This document shows, in pieces, positions 1 to 10,400 of a stretch of DNA of 64,000 nt. Position 1 is the stretch's first letter. Each line of letters begins with the position of its first letter. Position numbers and translations under genes: made by a program. Origin of the DNA: RGIG6919 sp045531905 (lineage in GTDB: Bacteria; Bacillota; Clostridia; Lachnospirales; Lachnospiraceae); the NCBI GenBank assembly GCA_045531905.1, contig JAZSEY010000006.1:159143-223142 (forward strand), read 5' to 3'. A model generated the notes under the pieces. The model ran no database searches. It saw only the letters and a list, made by a program, of their open reading frames with translations, and was not told the origin of the DNA.

Positions 1-1242
1 GAGGATATTGTGAACACCTTCGATGAAGCAGAGAAGGATACACAAAAGAAGCCTGCCAAGAAAAAGTCAGGTTTCTTTGGTGCATTTGCAAAGGCAGATG
101 ACGAAGAGATGATTTCTGCTGAGGAAGATGATATCGAGATTGCAAAAGAAGATTTAATTGATGATATTGATGAAGATGTTCCTGCTGAGGAAGAGCAGAT
201 GACTTTAGATTTTACATCTAGTGAGGATTTGTCTGCAATCGAAGACAGCGCAGACGAAGCCCCAAGTGCTGAGGAACCTATAGCAGAAGAGGAAGTTGTT
301 GAAGAACCTGTTGCTGAGGATTCAGCGGAAGAAGAATTCGTCTCAGAAGAATCAGTAGCAGAAAATGCTGAGGAAGAGTTCCTTGCAGAAGATGAGACGG
401 AAGAACAAGTTGTTGATTTCTTTAGTAATTTTGAGAGTGCTGTTTCGGATGAACCAGCCTCTGAATCTGATGAGGAAGTAATGGAAGAGACGGTAGAAGA
501 ATTTGCTGATGAGGTGAATGAATCTACGGATGAACTTCAGAATGATGATGAGTTTGAAGTTGAACCTGAAACAGAACTTGAAGAGGTTGATAATGAACCT
601 GAAGTTGAGGAAGTAGTTGAAGCAGAACCTGAAGCTGTTGATGAATTTAATGCAGAACCAGAATATGAAGAAGAGGCTTCAGAAGTGCCTTTTGAGATGA
701 TTAATGATGTGGTTGACACAGAACCTGAAGTTGCAGTGAAAGAGGAGGGACCTGTTATGATTAAGGTTGAAGAAGAGAAGAATACTGAGGAAGTAATGGA
801 TACAGAAACAACATATATTACTAAGGGAACTAAGGTTACTGGTGATATTGAGACAGAGGGTTCTGTTGACATTATCGGAACTGTTGTAGGTAATGTGTCT
901 TGTAAGGGTAAATTAGTAATCGGTGGTACTGTTGAAGGTAATTTGCATGCCGGTGAGGTTTATGCTAACGCAGCAAAGATTGAAGGCGATATTATTTGTG
1001 AAGGCAGTGCAAAGGTTGGAGTTGGTACTGTTGTGGTTGGTAAGATTGAAGGTACTTCAGCTGTTATTGCTGGTGCTGTGAATGGTGATATCGATGTACA
1101 TGGTCCTGTAATTGTAGATTCCACTGCAGTTATCATGGGTAATATCAAATCTCGTTCAGTACAGATTAACAATGGTGCAGTCATTGAAGGTTTCTGTTCT
1201 CAGTGTTATTCAGAGATTGATGTTAAGAGTTTCTTTGCGTAA
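1..1242 (+). CDS. Bactofilin-family protein with long acidic N-terminal region (5' end probably outside window)
   Basis: The C-terminal part (about the last 130 residues) is a bactofilin/CcmA polymer-forming domain: short repeating beta strands rich in G, V and I, with segments such as GTVVGNV and GTVEGNL. Bactofilins assemble into cytoskeletal filaments linked to cell shape and envelope enzymes. The preceding 200 or so residues are extremely acidic (E, D, A, P, V) and probably disordered. A GTG at 10 could start translation after GAGGA, but the frame stays open to base 1, and related clostridial proteins usually have a short conserved N-terminus before this point, so I think the gene begins upstream and is cut by the edge. 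It sits 16 bp before the pyrH start and probably shares its transcript. Family call is firm; the start is not. Confidence 0.8.
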   Translation, partial: EDIVNTFDEAEKDTQKKPAKKKSGFFGAFAKADDEEMISAEEDDIEIAKEDLIDDIDEDVPAEEEQMTLDFTSSEDLSAIEDSADEAPSAEEPIAEEEVVEEPVAEDSAEEEFVSEESVAENAEEEFLAEDETEEQVVDFFSNFESAVSDEPASESDEEVMEETVEEFADEVNESTDELQNDDEFEVEPETELEEVDNEPEVEEVVEAEPEAVDEFNAEPEYEEEASEVPFEMINDVVDTEPEVAVKEEGPVMIKVEEEKNTEEVMDTETTYITKGTKVTGDIETEGSVDIIGTVVGNVSCKGKLVIGGTVEGNLHAGEVYANAAKIEGDIICEGSAKVGVGTVVVGKIEGTSAVIAGAVNGDIDVHGPVIVDSTAVIMGNIKSRSVQINNGAVIEGFCSQCYSEIDVKSFFA

Positions 1243-1258
1243 GTAGGTGGTCACAATT

Positions 1259-1963
1259 ATGGAGATGAACAGAATTTTATTAAAGCTTAGTGGCGAAGCG
1301 TTAGCTGGAGATAAAAAAACAGGTTTTGATGAAGATACAGTTGCAGAAGTAGCAAAGCAGGTAAAGGCTGTGCTTGATAGTGGAAAACAGGTAGCGGTTG
1401 TTATCGGTGGCGGTAATTTCTGGAGAGGCAGAACCTCTGGTAGTATGGATAGAGTAAAAGCAGACAGTATCGGTATGTTGGCTACAGTCATGAACTGTAT
1501 CTATGCTTCTGATGCCTTTAGAGTGGCCGGTATTCGTTCTAAGATTATGACGCCGTTTGCATGCGGTACTATGACAGAACTTTTCAATAAGGATAAGGCG
1601 ATTTCATACTTAGAGGCTGGTGAGGTTGTATTCTTTGCCGGTGGAACAGGTCATCCTTACTTTTCTACAGATATGTCCACTGTATTGATGGCAATTGAGA
1701 TTGAAGCGGATGTTGTTCTTTCAGCAAAGGCAATTGATGGAGTTTATGATAGCGACCCTAAGACAAATCCAAATGCTAAGAAGTATGATACATTAGCGAT
1801 GCAAAAGATTGTGGATGATAAGCTTGGCGTGATTGATTTAGCATCTGCGGTACTTGCTATGGAGAATAAGATGCCGATGATGTTATTCGGATTAAATGCA
1901 GAAAATAGTATTGTAAATGCGGTTAGCGGAAAATTCACCGGAACCCTTGTTACAGTAGAATAA
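1259..1963 (+). CDS. pyrH: UMP kinase
   Basis: Phosphorylates UMP to UDP with ATP in pyrimidine nucleotide synthesis; cytosolic hexamer of the amino-acid-kinase fold. Seen: KLSGEAL near the N-terminus, the phosphate-binding GGGNFWRG segment, and DGVYDSDPK in the C-terminal third. Length of 234 aa is normal. An upstream in-frame GTG at 1247 exists, but ATG 1259 is preferred because AGGTGG lies 8 nt before it. It is followed closely by frr, the usual pyrH-frr-uppS-cdsA order. Confidence 0.96.
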   Translation: MEMNRILLKLSGEALAGDKKTGFDEDTVAEVAKQVKAVLDSGKQVAVVIGGGNFWRGRTSGSMDRVKADSIGMLATVMNCIYASDAFRVAGIRSKIMTPFACGTMTELFNKDKAISYLEAGEVVFFAGGTGHPYFSTDMSTVLMAIEIEADVVLSAKAIDGVYDSDPKTNPNAKKYDTLAMQKIVDDKLGVIDLASAVLAMENKMPMMLFGLNAENSIVNAVSGKFTGTLVTVE

Positions 1964-1986
1964 GTAATACATTTTAGGAGGATATA

Positions 1987-2535
1987 ATGATGTTAACACA
2001 ATTTGAAGAGAAGATGACAAAGTCATATGACAACATGATTTCTGAGTTTACTACTGTTCGTGCCGGTCGTGCGAACCCACATTTATTAGATCGTATTTTT
2101 GTGGATTACTATGGTGTTCCAACTCCAATTCAGCAGGTTGGTAATATTGCAATTCCTGAGGCTAGAACAATCGTAATTACACCTTGGGAAGGCTCATTAG
2201 TGAAGGCGATTGAGAAGGCAATTGTAAATAGTGATTTGGGTGTGACCCCTAACAACGACGGTAAGAGCGTTATTTTGAATTTCCCTGAGCTTACAGAAGA
2301 AAGACGTAAGGAATTGGTTAAGGATATTAAGAAAAAGGGTGAGAATACTAAAGTTGCCATCCGTAACGTTCGTCGTGATGCAAATGATGCTGTAAAGAAG
2401 ATGAATAAGGCAAGTGAGATTTCTGAGGATGAATTAAAGGGCTATGAAGATGATATTCAGAAGATGACTGATAAGTACATCGCTGACGTTGATAAGGCTG
2501 TTGAGACAAAGTCTAAAGAAATCATGACTGTATAA
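1987..2535 (+). CDS. frr: Ribosome recycling factor
   Basis: Splits post-termination ribosomes together with EF-G so subunits can be reused. The 182-aa length and the features FTTVRAGRANP near the N-terminus and RRDANDAVKK in the C-terminal helical bundle identify the family. AGGAG is positioned 6 nt before ATG 1987; a second ATG follows directly at 1990. It lies between pyrH and uppS, as in most Firmicutes. Confidence 0.97.
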   Translation: MMLTQFEEKMTKSYDNMISEFTTVRAGRANPHLLDRIFVDYYGVPTPIQQVGNIAIPEARTIVITPWEGSLVKAIEKAIVNSDLGVTPNNDGKSVILNFPELTEERRKELVKDIKKKGENTKVAIRNVRRDANDAVKKMNKASEISEDELKGYEDDIQKMTDKYIADVDKAVETKSKEIMTV

Positions 2536-2553
2536 TAGAGAAGTGTAAGAGAG

Positions 2554-2580
2554 TGGGGAGTCATTGGCTCCCTATCTTTC
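2554..2580 (+). terminator. Weak stem-loop between frr and uppS
   Basis: GGGAG pairs with CTCCC across a short loop and is followed by ATCTTTCTAT rather than a clean T-run. It could be a leaky terminator or attenuator; the stem is only five base pairs. Confidence 0.3.
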
Positions 2581-2596
2581 TATATAGGAGAAAGAT

Positions 2597-3322
2597 ATGG
2601 AACGTGAAATCAACGGAAAAATGCTAAAAGTACCAAGACATGTAGCTATCATTTTAGATGGAAATGGAAGATGGGCTAAAAAACGCAATATGCCACGTAC
2701 CTTTGGTCATAAAGAAGGTGCAAAGGTGGTGGAACAGATTTGTGAAGATGCTTATGATTTGGGAATTGAGTATCTGACAGTGTATGCATTTTCTACTGAA
2801 AACTGGAAGCGTCCGGCGGAAGAGGTTGGAATGCTCATGAATCTGTTAAGAAGTTACCTAAAGTCATGGGAAACAAAGGCAAAGAAAGAGAAATTAAAGA
2901 TTCGTGTTATCGGTGATAAATCAGCACTTGATAAGGATATAGTGGATAGCATTGAGAAACTTGAGAACATGTCTAAGGATTATGATGGATTGAATTTCAC
3001 GATTGCCATCAACTATGGCGGAAGAGATGAAATTGTCAGAGCTGTGAAGAAGATTGGTCTTGATTTGGCATCTGGCAATTTAGAAGCATGCGATATCAAT
3101 GAAGATATGATTTCAAAGAATCTGGATACAAAGGATTTGCCAGATCCGGAATTGATGATTCGTACCAGTGGAGAACAAAGACTTTCCAATTATTTGTTGT
3201 GGCAACTAGGATATGCGGAGTTTTATTTCACAGATGTATTGTGGCCTGATTTTACGAAAGATGAATTAGTAAAAGCAATAGAGTATTACAATGGTGTTGA
3301 CCGTCGATTTGGTGGCTTATAG
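2597..3322 (+). CDS. uppS: Isoprenyl transferase (undecaprenyl diphosphate synthase)
   Basis: Cis-prenyltransferase that extends farnesyl diphosphate with isopentenyl diphosphate to make the C55 lipid carrier for cell-wall synthesis. Visible signatures are ILDGNGRW, with the catalytic Asp at about residue 21, TVYAFSTENW, and RTSGEQRLSNYLLWQ near the C-terminus. At 241 aa the length is typical. GGAG lies 8 nt before the ATG. It stands in an isoprenoid/phospholipid run with cdsA, dxr and ispG, so precursor synthesis and use are encoded together. Confidence 0.97.
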   Translation: MEREINGKMLKVPRHVAIILDGNGRWAKKRNMPRTFGHKEGAKVVEQICEDAYDLGIEYLTVYAFSTENWKRPAEEVGMLMNLLRSYLKSWETKAKKEKLKIRVIGDKSALDKDIVDSIEKLENMSKDYDGLNFTIAINYGGRDEIVRAVKKIGLDLASGNLEACDINEDMISKNLDTKDLPDPELMIRTSGEQRLSNYLLWQLGYAEFYFTDVLWPDFTKDELVKAIEYYNGVDRRFGGL

Positions 3323-3342
3323 GCTTTTATGTAGGAGGAGTT

Positions 3343-4152
3343 ATGTTTATTACAAGAGCAATTAGTTCAGTTGTATTGGTAATTTTAATGGTAGGTATTT
3401 TCCTACTTGGTGCACCTGCAACGGGTGTGGCTGTTATGTTAATTTCCATAAAGGGTGTGCAGGAATTATTGCGCGTATTTAAGCTTGATAAGAGCATATA
3501 TGCAGTTATTGCATACATTGCAACGGTTGTTTTCTATGTGGCGTTATTGTTTGGTCAACAGAAATATGCTTTGGCACTTATTGTTGTTTACCTGCTTTTA
3601 GTATTGTCGGTATATGTATTCTCTTATCCGAAGTACACAGATAAGGATATGATGGGAGCATTTTTGGCATTTATTTATGTTAGCGTGATGCTTTCTTATA
3701 TTTATCAGATTCGTGCATTGGAGCCATCAGGATTGGTTCTCGTATTCTTGATTTTTGTATCATCATGGATTAATGATGTGTTTGCATATTTGGTGGGAAA
3801 AACCATTGGCAAGCATAAAATGACACCAAAACTAAGTCCAAAGAAGAGTGTAGAAGGCTTTATTGGTGGTATTGTCGGTGCAGGCATTGCCGGTATGATA
3901 TTTGGTTATGTTTATAATATCTTCGTTGAGCCAATGGCACACAGCGTGCTGATTTTCGGTGTCATCGGAGCAATTGGTGCAATCCCGGCAGTCATTGGTG
4001 ATTTGGCAGCTTCGGCAATTAAGCGTAATCATGATGTTAAGGATTATGGTCACTTAATTCCAGGTCATGGTGGTATTTTGGATAGATTTGACAGTGTCAT
4101 TTTTACGGCACCAATCGTATATTATTTATTGAGTATTATGGCTAATTTTTAA
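3343..4152 (+). CDS. cdsA: Phosphatidate cytidylyltransferase
   Basis: Integral membrane enzyme that makes CDP-diacylglycerol from phosphatidate and CTP, the branch point to all phospholipids. It has several hydrophobic segments through its length and the family signature near the C-terminus (K-R-x4-K-D, then HGGILDRFD). At 269 aa it is normal. An AGGAGG site is well placed before the ATG. Confidence 0.96.
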   Translation: MFITRAISSVVLVILMVGIFLLGAPATGVAVMLISIKGVQELLRVFKLDKSIYAVIAYIATVVFYVALLFGQQKYALALIVVYLLLVLSVYVFSYPKYTDKDMMGAFLAFIYVSVMLSYIYQIRALEPSGLVLVFLIFVSSWINDVFAYLVGKTIGKHKMTPKLSPKKSVEGFIGGIVGAGIAGMIFGYVYNIFVEPMAHSVLIFGVIGAIGAIPAVIGDLAASAIKRNHDVKDYGHLIPGHGGILDRFDSVIFTAPIVYYLLSIMANF

Positions 4153-4177
4153 TTTGTACTGATAAGGAGTTTTAACT

Positions 4178-5338
4178 TTGAAGAAGATTGCAATATTGGG
4201 CTCAACAGGGTCTATTGGTACACAAACATTGGATATTGTTAGAGAAAACAAGGATTTAGATGTAGTTGCTCTTTCTGCCGGAAGGAATGTCAAACTTTTA
4301 GCAGAGCAAATTTTGGAGTTTTCACCTTCTATGGCTGTGATTGGCGACGAGAAGGATATTCCTACATTAAAGTCATTGATAGGTGATACCAAAACAGAGA
4401 TTCTATGTGGCATGGATGGGTTACTGGCTTTGGCTACACATCCTGACAGTGAGATCTTAGTAACTGCCATTGTAGGTATGATTGGTATTCGTCCGACGAT
4501 TGAAGCGATTAAGGCAGGAAAAGATATTGCACTTGCCAACAAAGAAACATTGGTTACTGCAGGTCATATTATTATGCCTTTGGCAAAAGAAATGGGCGTT
4601 TCTATTTTGCCGGTTGATAGTGAACATTCTGCAATATTTCAAGCTATCCATGGTGAGAAAAAAGAACAGATACATAAGTTGTTGATTACGGCATCCGGTG
4701 GTCCTTTTAGACACAAAAAGACAGAGGACTTACAAAAAGTTACTGTGGCGGATGCGTTAAAACATCCTAATTGGGCAATGGGACAAAAGATTACCATTGA
4801 TTCCGCAACCCTTGTAAATAAAGGTTTGGAAGTGATGGAAGCACGTTGGTTGTTTGATTTGGATTTTGATCATATTGAAGTGTGTGTACAGCCACAAAGT
4901 ATTATCCATTCCATGGTTGAGTTTGTAGATGGTGCAGTGTTAGCTCAGCTTGGAACTCCAGACATGAGACTGCCAATTCAATATGCTTTATACTATCCTG
5001 ATAGAGTGTTTTTACCAGGAGACAGACTGGATTTTAAAAAGCTTTCTTCTATTGATTTTGAAGTGCCTGACACAGATACATTTAAAGGACTTCCAATGGC
5101 AATCGAAGCCGGTAAAACAGGTGGAAGTATGCCGACAGTATTTAATGCGGCAAATGAACGTGCAGTTGCAAGTTTTTTGAGAGGAAAAATTGGTTTTCTT
5201 GATATTTACAAAATGATTGAAACTTGTATGGATGCCCATACTAAGATTGATACCCCAACGCTCGAAGAGATATTAGAGACAGAAAAATGGGTATATGAAT
5301 TTATTGAAAGCAGGTGGAACCTTGGCGATATTAAGTAG
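4178..5338 (+). CDS. dxr: 1-deoxy-D-xylulose-5-phosphate reductoisomerase
   Basis: Second step of the non-mevalonate isoprenoid pathway: NADPH-dependent rearrangement of DXP to MEP. The N-terminal GSTGSIGTQTLD is the NADPH-binding loop; VDSEHSAIFQ carries the metal-binding Asp and Glu, and NKGLEVMEA lies further on. At 386 aa it is full length. It uses a TTG start at 4178 with AAGGAG upstream. The last 17 nt overlap the preferred rseP start, suggesting translational coupling. Confidence 0.97.
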   Translation: MKKIAILGSTGSIGTQTLDIVRENKDLDVVALSAGRNVKLLAEQILEFSPSMAVIGDEKDIPTLKSLIGDTKTEILCGMDGLLALATHPDSEILVTAIVGMIGIRPTIEAIKAGKDIALANKETLVTAGHIIMPLAKEMGVSILPVDSEHSAIFQAIHGEKKEQIHKLLITASGGPFRHKKTEDLQKVTVADALKHPNWAMGQKITIDSATLVNKGLEVMEARWLFDLDFDHIEVCVQPQSIIHSMVEFVDGAVLAQLGTPDMRLPIQYALYYPDRVFLPGDRLDFKKLSSIDFEVPDTDTFKGLPMAIEAGKTGGSMPTVFNAANERAVASFLRGKIGFLDIYKMIETCMDAHTKIDTPTLEEILETEKWVYEFIESRWNLGDIK

Positions 5339-6386
5339 TATTATCAATTGGATTGTTGTTATTTTGGTCTTCGGACTCTGTATTTTTATCCACGAATTTG
5401 GACATTTTATTGCTGCAAAAAAAAGCGGTGTGTTTGTAAATGAGTTTGCAATTGGAATGGGTCCGTGTTTATTTAAAAGAACAAAGGGTGAGACCCAGTA
5501 TTCACTGAGATTATTGCCAATAGGTGGATATTGCGCCATGCTTGGCGAAGATGAAGAATCCGATGACGAGAGAGCATTTTGTAATATTAATGTTTGGAAG
5601 CGAATTATCATCGTGGTCGCCGGTGTTTGCTTCAATTTCTTGTTGGCATTTGTAATGTCCATTGTTTTGATTTCTCTTTGTGGTATCAATGATAATCAGA
5701 TTAATCAAGTTGCTGCGGGAAGCGCAGCGGAAGCTGCAGGGTTACAAGCTGGCGATAAAGTTGTACGCATGGATGGCGAGAAGATATATAACTTTAGGGA
5801 AATATCCGTAGCAATGCAATTTTACGATGGCGAGGAGCCTATTCGTATGTTAATTCAACGGGGTGGTGATGAGCTCCTCATGAATATAGAAGTGCAGCCG
5901 AAGCAGTTAGATTCCGGTTTATATCAGCTTGGTATCGGCGGTGGTTACCGTAAGGCAACTGGTCCAATTGGTGTGATTAAATATAGTGTGTTGGAAATGC
6001 GATACTGGATGAAAACAACACTAATTAGTTTAAAAGAATTGGTGACCGGTGGTGTCAGCATTAAACAGTTATCCGGTCCTGTTGGAATTGGTACGGCTAT
6101 GAATGATGTAATGGAGCAGGCACAGGAATCCGGTGGCATGTTAGACGTGTTTGTAAATGCAGTGAATTTCACCATTTTGTTGTGTGTAAACCTTGGTGTT
6201 ATGAATATTTTACCGTTACCGGCATTGGATGGTGGACGTTTAGTATTCCTTTTGGTAGAAGCACTTACAAAGAAAAAGGTTCCATCCAATATTGAAGCTG
6301 TGATACACAATGTTGGTCTGGTGTTGCTGCTTTGCTTAATGGCAGTTGTTATGTATCAGGATATTATCAAAATAATTAAACCATAG
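5322..6386 (+). CDS. rseP: Site-2 protease, RseP family (M50 zinc metalloprotease)
   Basis: Intramembrane protease that cleaves anti-sigma factors or other membrane substrates. HEFGH in the first transmembrane segment supplies zinc ligands; a PDZ domain occupies roughly residues 115-195 (AAEAAGLQAGDKV); the second zinc-site segment is NILPLPALDGGR. TTG 5322 is chosen because AGGTGG lies just upstream, giving 354 aa; an ATG at 5295 would add nine residues but lacks a ribosome-binding site. Its position between dxr and ispG is conserved in clostridia. Confidence 0.93.
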   Translation: MAILSSIINWIVVILVFGLCIFIHEFGHFIAAKKSGVFVNEFAIGMGPCLFKRTKGETQYSLRLLPIGGYCAMLGEDEESDDERAFCNINVWKRIIIVVAGVCFNFLLAFVMSIVLISLCGINDNQINQVAAGSAAEAAGLQAGDKVVRMDGEKIYNFREISVAMQFYDGEEPIRMLIQRGGDELLMNIEVQPKQLDSGLYQLGIGGGYRKATGPIGVIKYSVLEMRYWMKTTLISLKELVTGGVSIKQLSGPVGIGTAMNDVMEQAQESGGMLDVFVNAVNFTILLCVNLGVMNILPLPALDGGRLVFLLVEALTKKKVPSNIEAVIHNVGLVLLLCLMAVVMYQDIIKIIKP

Positions 6387-6395
6387 GGTGATGTT

Positions 6396-7454
6396 ATGTT
6401 TAGAGATAAGACAAAAGAAATACACATTGGAAATAGAGTAATTGGTGGTGGAAATCCCATTCTGATTCAGTCTATGACAAATACTAAGACAGAAGATGTG
6501 GATGCTACAGTAAAGCAGATTTTGGAGTTGGAATCTGCCGGTTGTGAAATCATTCGTTGTACAGCCAATACTTTAGAGGCTGCAAAGGCGTTACAGGCGA
6601 TTAAGTCTCAGATTCATATTCCTTTAGTGGCTGATATTCATTTTGATTACAAATTAGCAATTGCGGCTATGGAGCATGGAGCTGACAAAATTCGTATCAA
6701 TCCCGGCAATATTGGTGGTGAGGAAAGACTGCGAGAGGTTGTGGCTTGTGCAAAGGAAAGAAATGTACCAATCCGAGTAGGAGTTAACAGTGGTTCTTTA
6801 GAAAAGAATTTGGTAGAAAAGTACAACGGTGTGACTGCAGAAGGTATCGTAGAAAGTGCTCTCGATAAGGTTAGAATGATTGAGAACATGGATTACAATA
6901 ATATGGTTATTAGTATTAAGTCTTCTGATGTTTTGATGTGTGTCAAGGCACATGAATTGATTGCCGATAAGACTATTTATCCGTTACATGTGGGCATTAC
7001 GGAAGCGGGTACTTTACTTCGTGGCAATATTAAGTCAGCAGTTGGTTTAGGAATGATTTTGGGACAAGGCATTGGAGATACGATTAGAGTATCCTTAACT
7101 GGTGACCCGGTGAATGAGATTACTTCTGCAAAACTCATTTTAAAGACATTAGGCTTGCGTTCCGGTGGCATTGAGGTGGTATCTTGTCCTACATGTGGCA
7201 GAACTTCCATTGATTTGATTGGTTTAGCAAATCAAGTTGAGACAATGGTGTCTGATTTTGAACATTTAAACATTAAGGTTGCTGTTATGGGTTGTGTGGT
7301 AAATGGCCCGGGAGAAGCAAAGGAAGCAGACTTAGGCATTGCCGGTGGTAATGGAGAAGGTTTGCTTATTAAACATGGAGAAGTAGTTAAGAAGGTACCT
7401 GAAAGTGAATTGCTTTCAGTACTACGTTTTGAATTAGAAAACTGGAGTGAGTAA
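6396..7454 (+). CDS. ispG: 4-hydroxy-3-methylbut-2-en-1-yl diphosphate synthase
   Basis: [4Fe-4S] enzyme that converts MEcPP to HMBPP late in the MEP isoprenoid pathway. The cluster ligands are visible in SCPTCGRTS and MGCVVNGPGEA in the C-terminal domain; the N-terminal part is a TIM barrel with IRINPGNIG. At 352 aa it matches the bacterial short form. It is separated from rseP by 9 nt and followed directly by polC. Confidence 0.97.
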   Translation: MFRDKTKEIHIGNRVIGGGNPILIQSMTNTKTEDVDATVKQILELESAGCEIIRCTANTLEAAKALQAIKSQIHIPLVADIHFDYKLAIAAMEHGADKIRINPGNIGGEERLREVVACAKERNVPIRVGVNSGSLEKNLVEKYNGVTAEGIVESALDKVRMIENMDYNNMVISIKSSDVLMCVKAHELIADKTIYPLHVGITEAGTLLRGNIKSAVGLGMILGQGIGDTIRVSLTGDPVNEITSAKLILKTLGLRSGGIEVVSCPTCGRTSIDLIGLANQVETMVSDFEHLNIKVAVMGCVVNGPGEAKEADLGIAGGNGEGLLIKHGEVVKKVPESELLSVLRFELENWSE

Positions 7455-7455
7455 T

Positions 7456-10400
7456 ATGCATGAAGATTTATTCATCGATGTGTTTTCTGAATTTCAACCG
7501 AATAGCAGATTAAAACAGGCTTTTTCTGAAGTAGGGGTTAAGAGAGTGGTTATGAAAAATTCCACAAAGACCCTTCAGGTATATATTGTCAGTGAACAAT
7601 TGATACCGAAAGAAATTATCTTTCAAATGGAAGAAGCCTTAAAGCACTATTTATTTGAACGAAGCAGAAATAAAGTACATATTGTAGAAGAATTTAAACT
7701 GTCATCTGTCTACACGGTAGAAGCAATTGTAGATAGTTATAAAGACAGTATTTTAGAGGAATTGAAGCGAGAAAGTGTCATTGACTATCGGTTAATAAGT
7801 AACGCGGAATGGTTTGTTACGGATAACGTTATTACTTTGCCAATGGAAGACACTTTTTTGTCGAGACAACACTCTGTAAAAATTAAGGATTATATCCAAA
7901 ATATCTTTGAAGAACGATTCCATATGCCAATTCATATGGGATTTAATTATACTGAGGCACAAAAGGACGCATTGAAAAAAGCAAAGGCACATAAGCTGGA
8001 ACAAGAAACGGTTCGTACAATGGATGCTGTAAAAAAAGCCCAAATTGAGGCGGGACTGATTTCAGAAGATGTAGCAGATGAAGAACAATCTAAAACTGAA
8101 AATGTTTCACCAGAAGAGAGTTCAAAAAAGCAAACAAAAGAAATTGCCAGCGACAATGCATCTGCCCAAAATGCGACTACAAAGAATAGCAATCGATCTG
8201 ACAAAGCAGAAGGTTATCGTTCCCGCTTTAGTAGTCGAGGGCAAAGCAATGATCCTGATGTATTCTTTGGAAAGAATTGTGATGGTGAAGTCTTAGATAT
8301 TGCCAGTCTTCAGGATGGTATCGGCGAATGCGTCATCCAAGGTAAAGTGATTACCATGGAGGAACGTGAAATTCGAAACAATAAGACCATCATGATGTTT
8401 GGTTTGACAGACTTTACAGACACAATTATATGCAAGATTTTTGTCTCCAATGATGATCTTCCAATTATGCGTGATGATTTAAAAACAGGTGGGTTCTATA
8501 AGATTAAAGGTCGTCCAAGCTTTGATGACTTTTCAAAAGAAGTAACATTTTCTTCTGTGGGCGGAATTAAGAAAATTCATGATTTTACCACCCATCGTAA
8601 GGATAATTCCTATGAAAAGCGTGTGGAGTTACATATGCACACCGGTTATTCTGACATGGATAGTGTAGTTGATGTAAAGGAAATCATCAAGCGTGCCAGG
8701 GATTGGGGACATCCTGCAATCGCCATCACAGACCATGGTGTTGCACAGGCGTTCCCGGTGGCGAATCACGAATTGATTAAAAATGATCCTTTAAAAATTA
8801 TTTACGGTGTGGAAGCTTATTTTGTGGATGATTTAAAGGATATGGTATTAAATCCAAAGGGACAAACCCTTTCGGATTCTTTTGTAGTATTCGATATTGA
8901 GACTACTGGTTTTAAACCTAGATTTAATAAAATTATTGAAATTGGTGCAGTCAAGATTGTAGATGGTGAGATCGTTGACCATTTTTCAGAGTTTATTAAT
9001 CCGGAGCGGCCAATCCCATATAACATTATGCAGTTAACGGGTATCAAAGATGATATGGTTGCGTCTGCGGACACCATAGATTTGGTGCTTCCGAGATTTT
9101 TGGAGTTCTGTAAAGACTGTGTATTGGTTGCGCATAATGCAAGTTTTGACACGGGCTTTATCAAGTATTATGCCAATGAACTGGGATTGCCTTATGACTT
9201 TACAGTTATGGATACGTTAACGCTGTCCCAGATTATCTATCATAATTTAGGTAAATATACCTTGGACAGAATCTGTAAATACTTAGGAATCAACTTACAG
9301 AATCATCATAGAGCGGTTGACGATGCCAAGGCCACTGCACAGATTTTCTTAAAACTGATTGAGCAGCTTAGATTAGAGAATTTGGAGAAACTGGAGGATA
9401 TCAATACCTTCGGTAATGCGTCTCCTGAGAAAATCAAGAAGTCTAGAAGATACCACGGAATTATTTTGGCAAAAAATGATACCGGACGAAATAACTTGTA
9501 TCGACTAATTTCAGAATCGCATATCAATTATTTTGCCACAAGACCTTTGATGCCAAAGAGTATGATTTTGAAGTATCGTGAAGGTTTGATATTAGGTTCC
9601 GCCTGTGAAGCAGGTGAGCTTTATCAGGCATTATTAAATGATGCATCAGATGATGAAATTGCAAGAATCGTTGATTTCTATGATTATTTAGAGATTCAAC
9701 CAATTGGCAACAATATGTTCCAGATTCGGGAGGATAGATTCCCGAACATCAATACAATTGAAGATTTGCAAGATATGAATCGTAAGATTGTACGTCTTGG
9801 TGAAGAGTTTAATAAACCGGTTTGTGCAACCTGTGATGTGCATTTCTTGGATCCTGAGGATTCCATTTATCGAAGTGTAATTATGGCAGGAAAGGGCTTT
9901 AAGGATGCGGATGACCAGCCGCCTCTTTACTTTAGAACCACAGAAGAGATGTTAAAGGAATTTGATTATCTTGGTTCTGATAAGGCCCATGAGGTAGTTA
10001 TTACCAATACCAATCTCATTGCAGATATGGTGGAAACAACATCACCGGTACGTCCGGATAAATGTCCACCTGTAATTGAGAATTCAGATGAGACACTGCG
10101 TAACATCTGTTATGAAAAGGCTCATGCCATATATGGTCCGGAACTTCCAAAGATTGTGCATGACCGTTTGGAAAAAGAGTTAAATTCTATTATTGGTAAT
10201 GGTTTTGCGGTTATGTACATCATTGCTCAAAAATTAGTATGGAAGTCTAATGATGACGGATATATGGTTGGTTCCAGAGGTTCGGTAGGTTCCTCCTTTG
10301 TCGCTTGTATGGCTGGTATCACCGAAGTAAACTCTTTGCAGGCACATTATATCTGTCCGGAGTGTCACTATGTAGATTTTGATTCAGAGCTGGTAAAGTC

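Noticed and set aside
537..872. Minus-strand Ser/Thr-rich frame opposite the bactofilin
   Set aside because: Mirror of the Glu/Asp-rich coding sequence; composition is an artefact.
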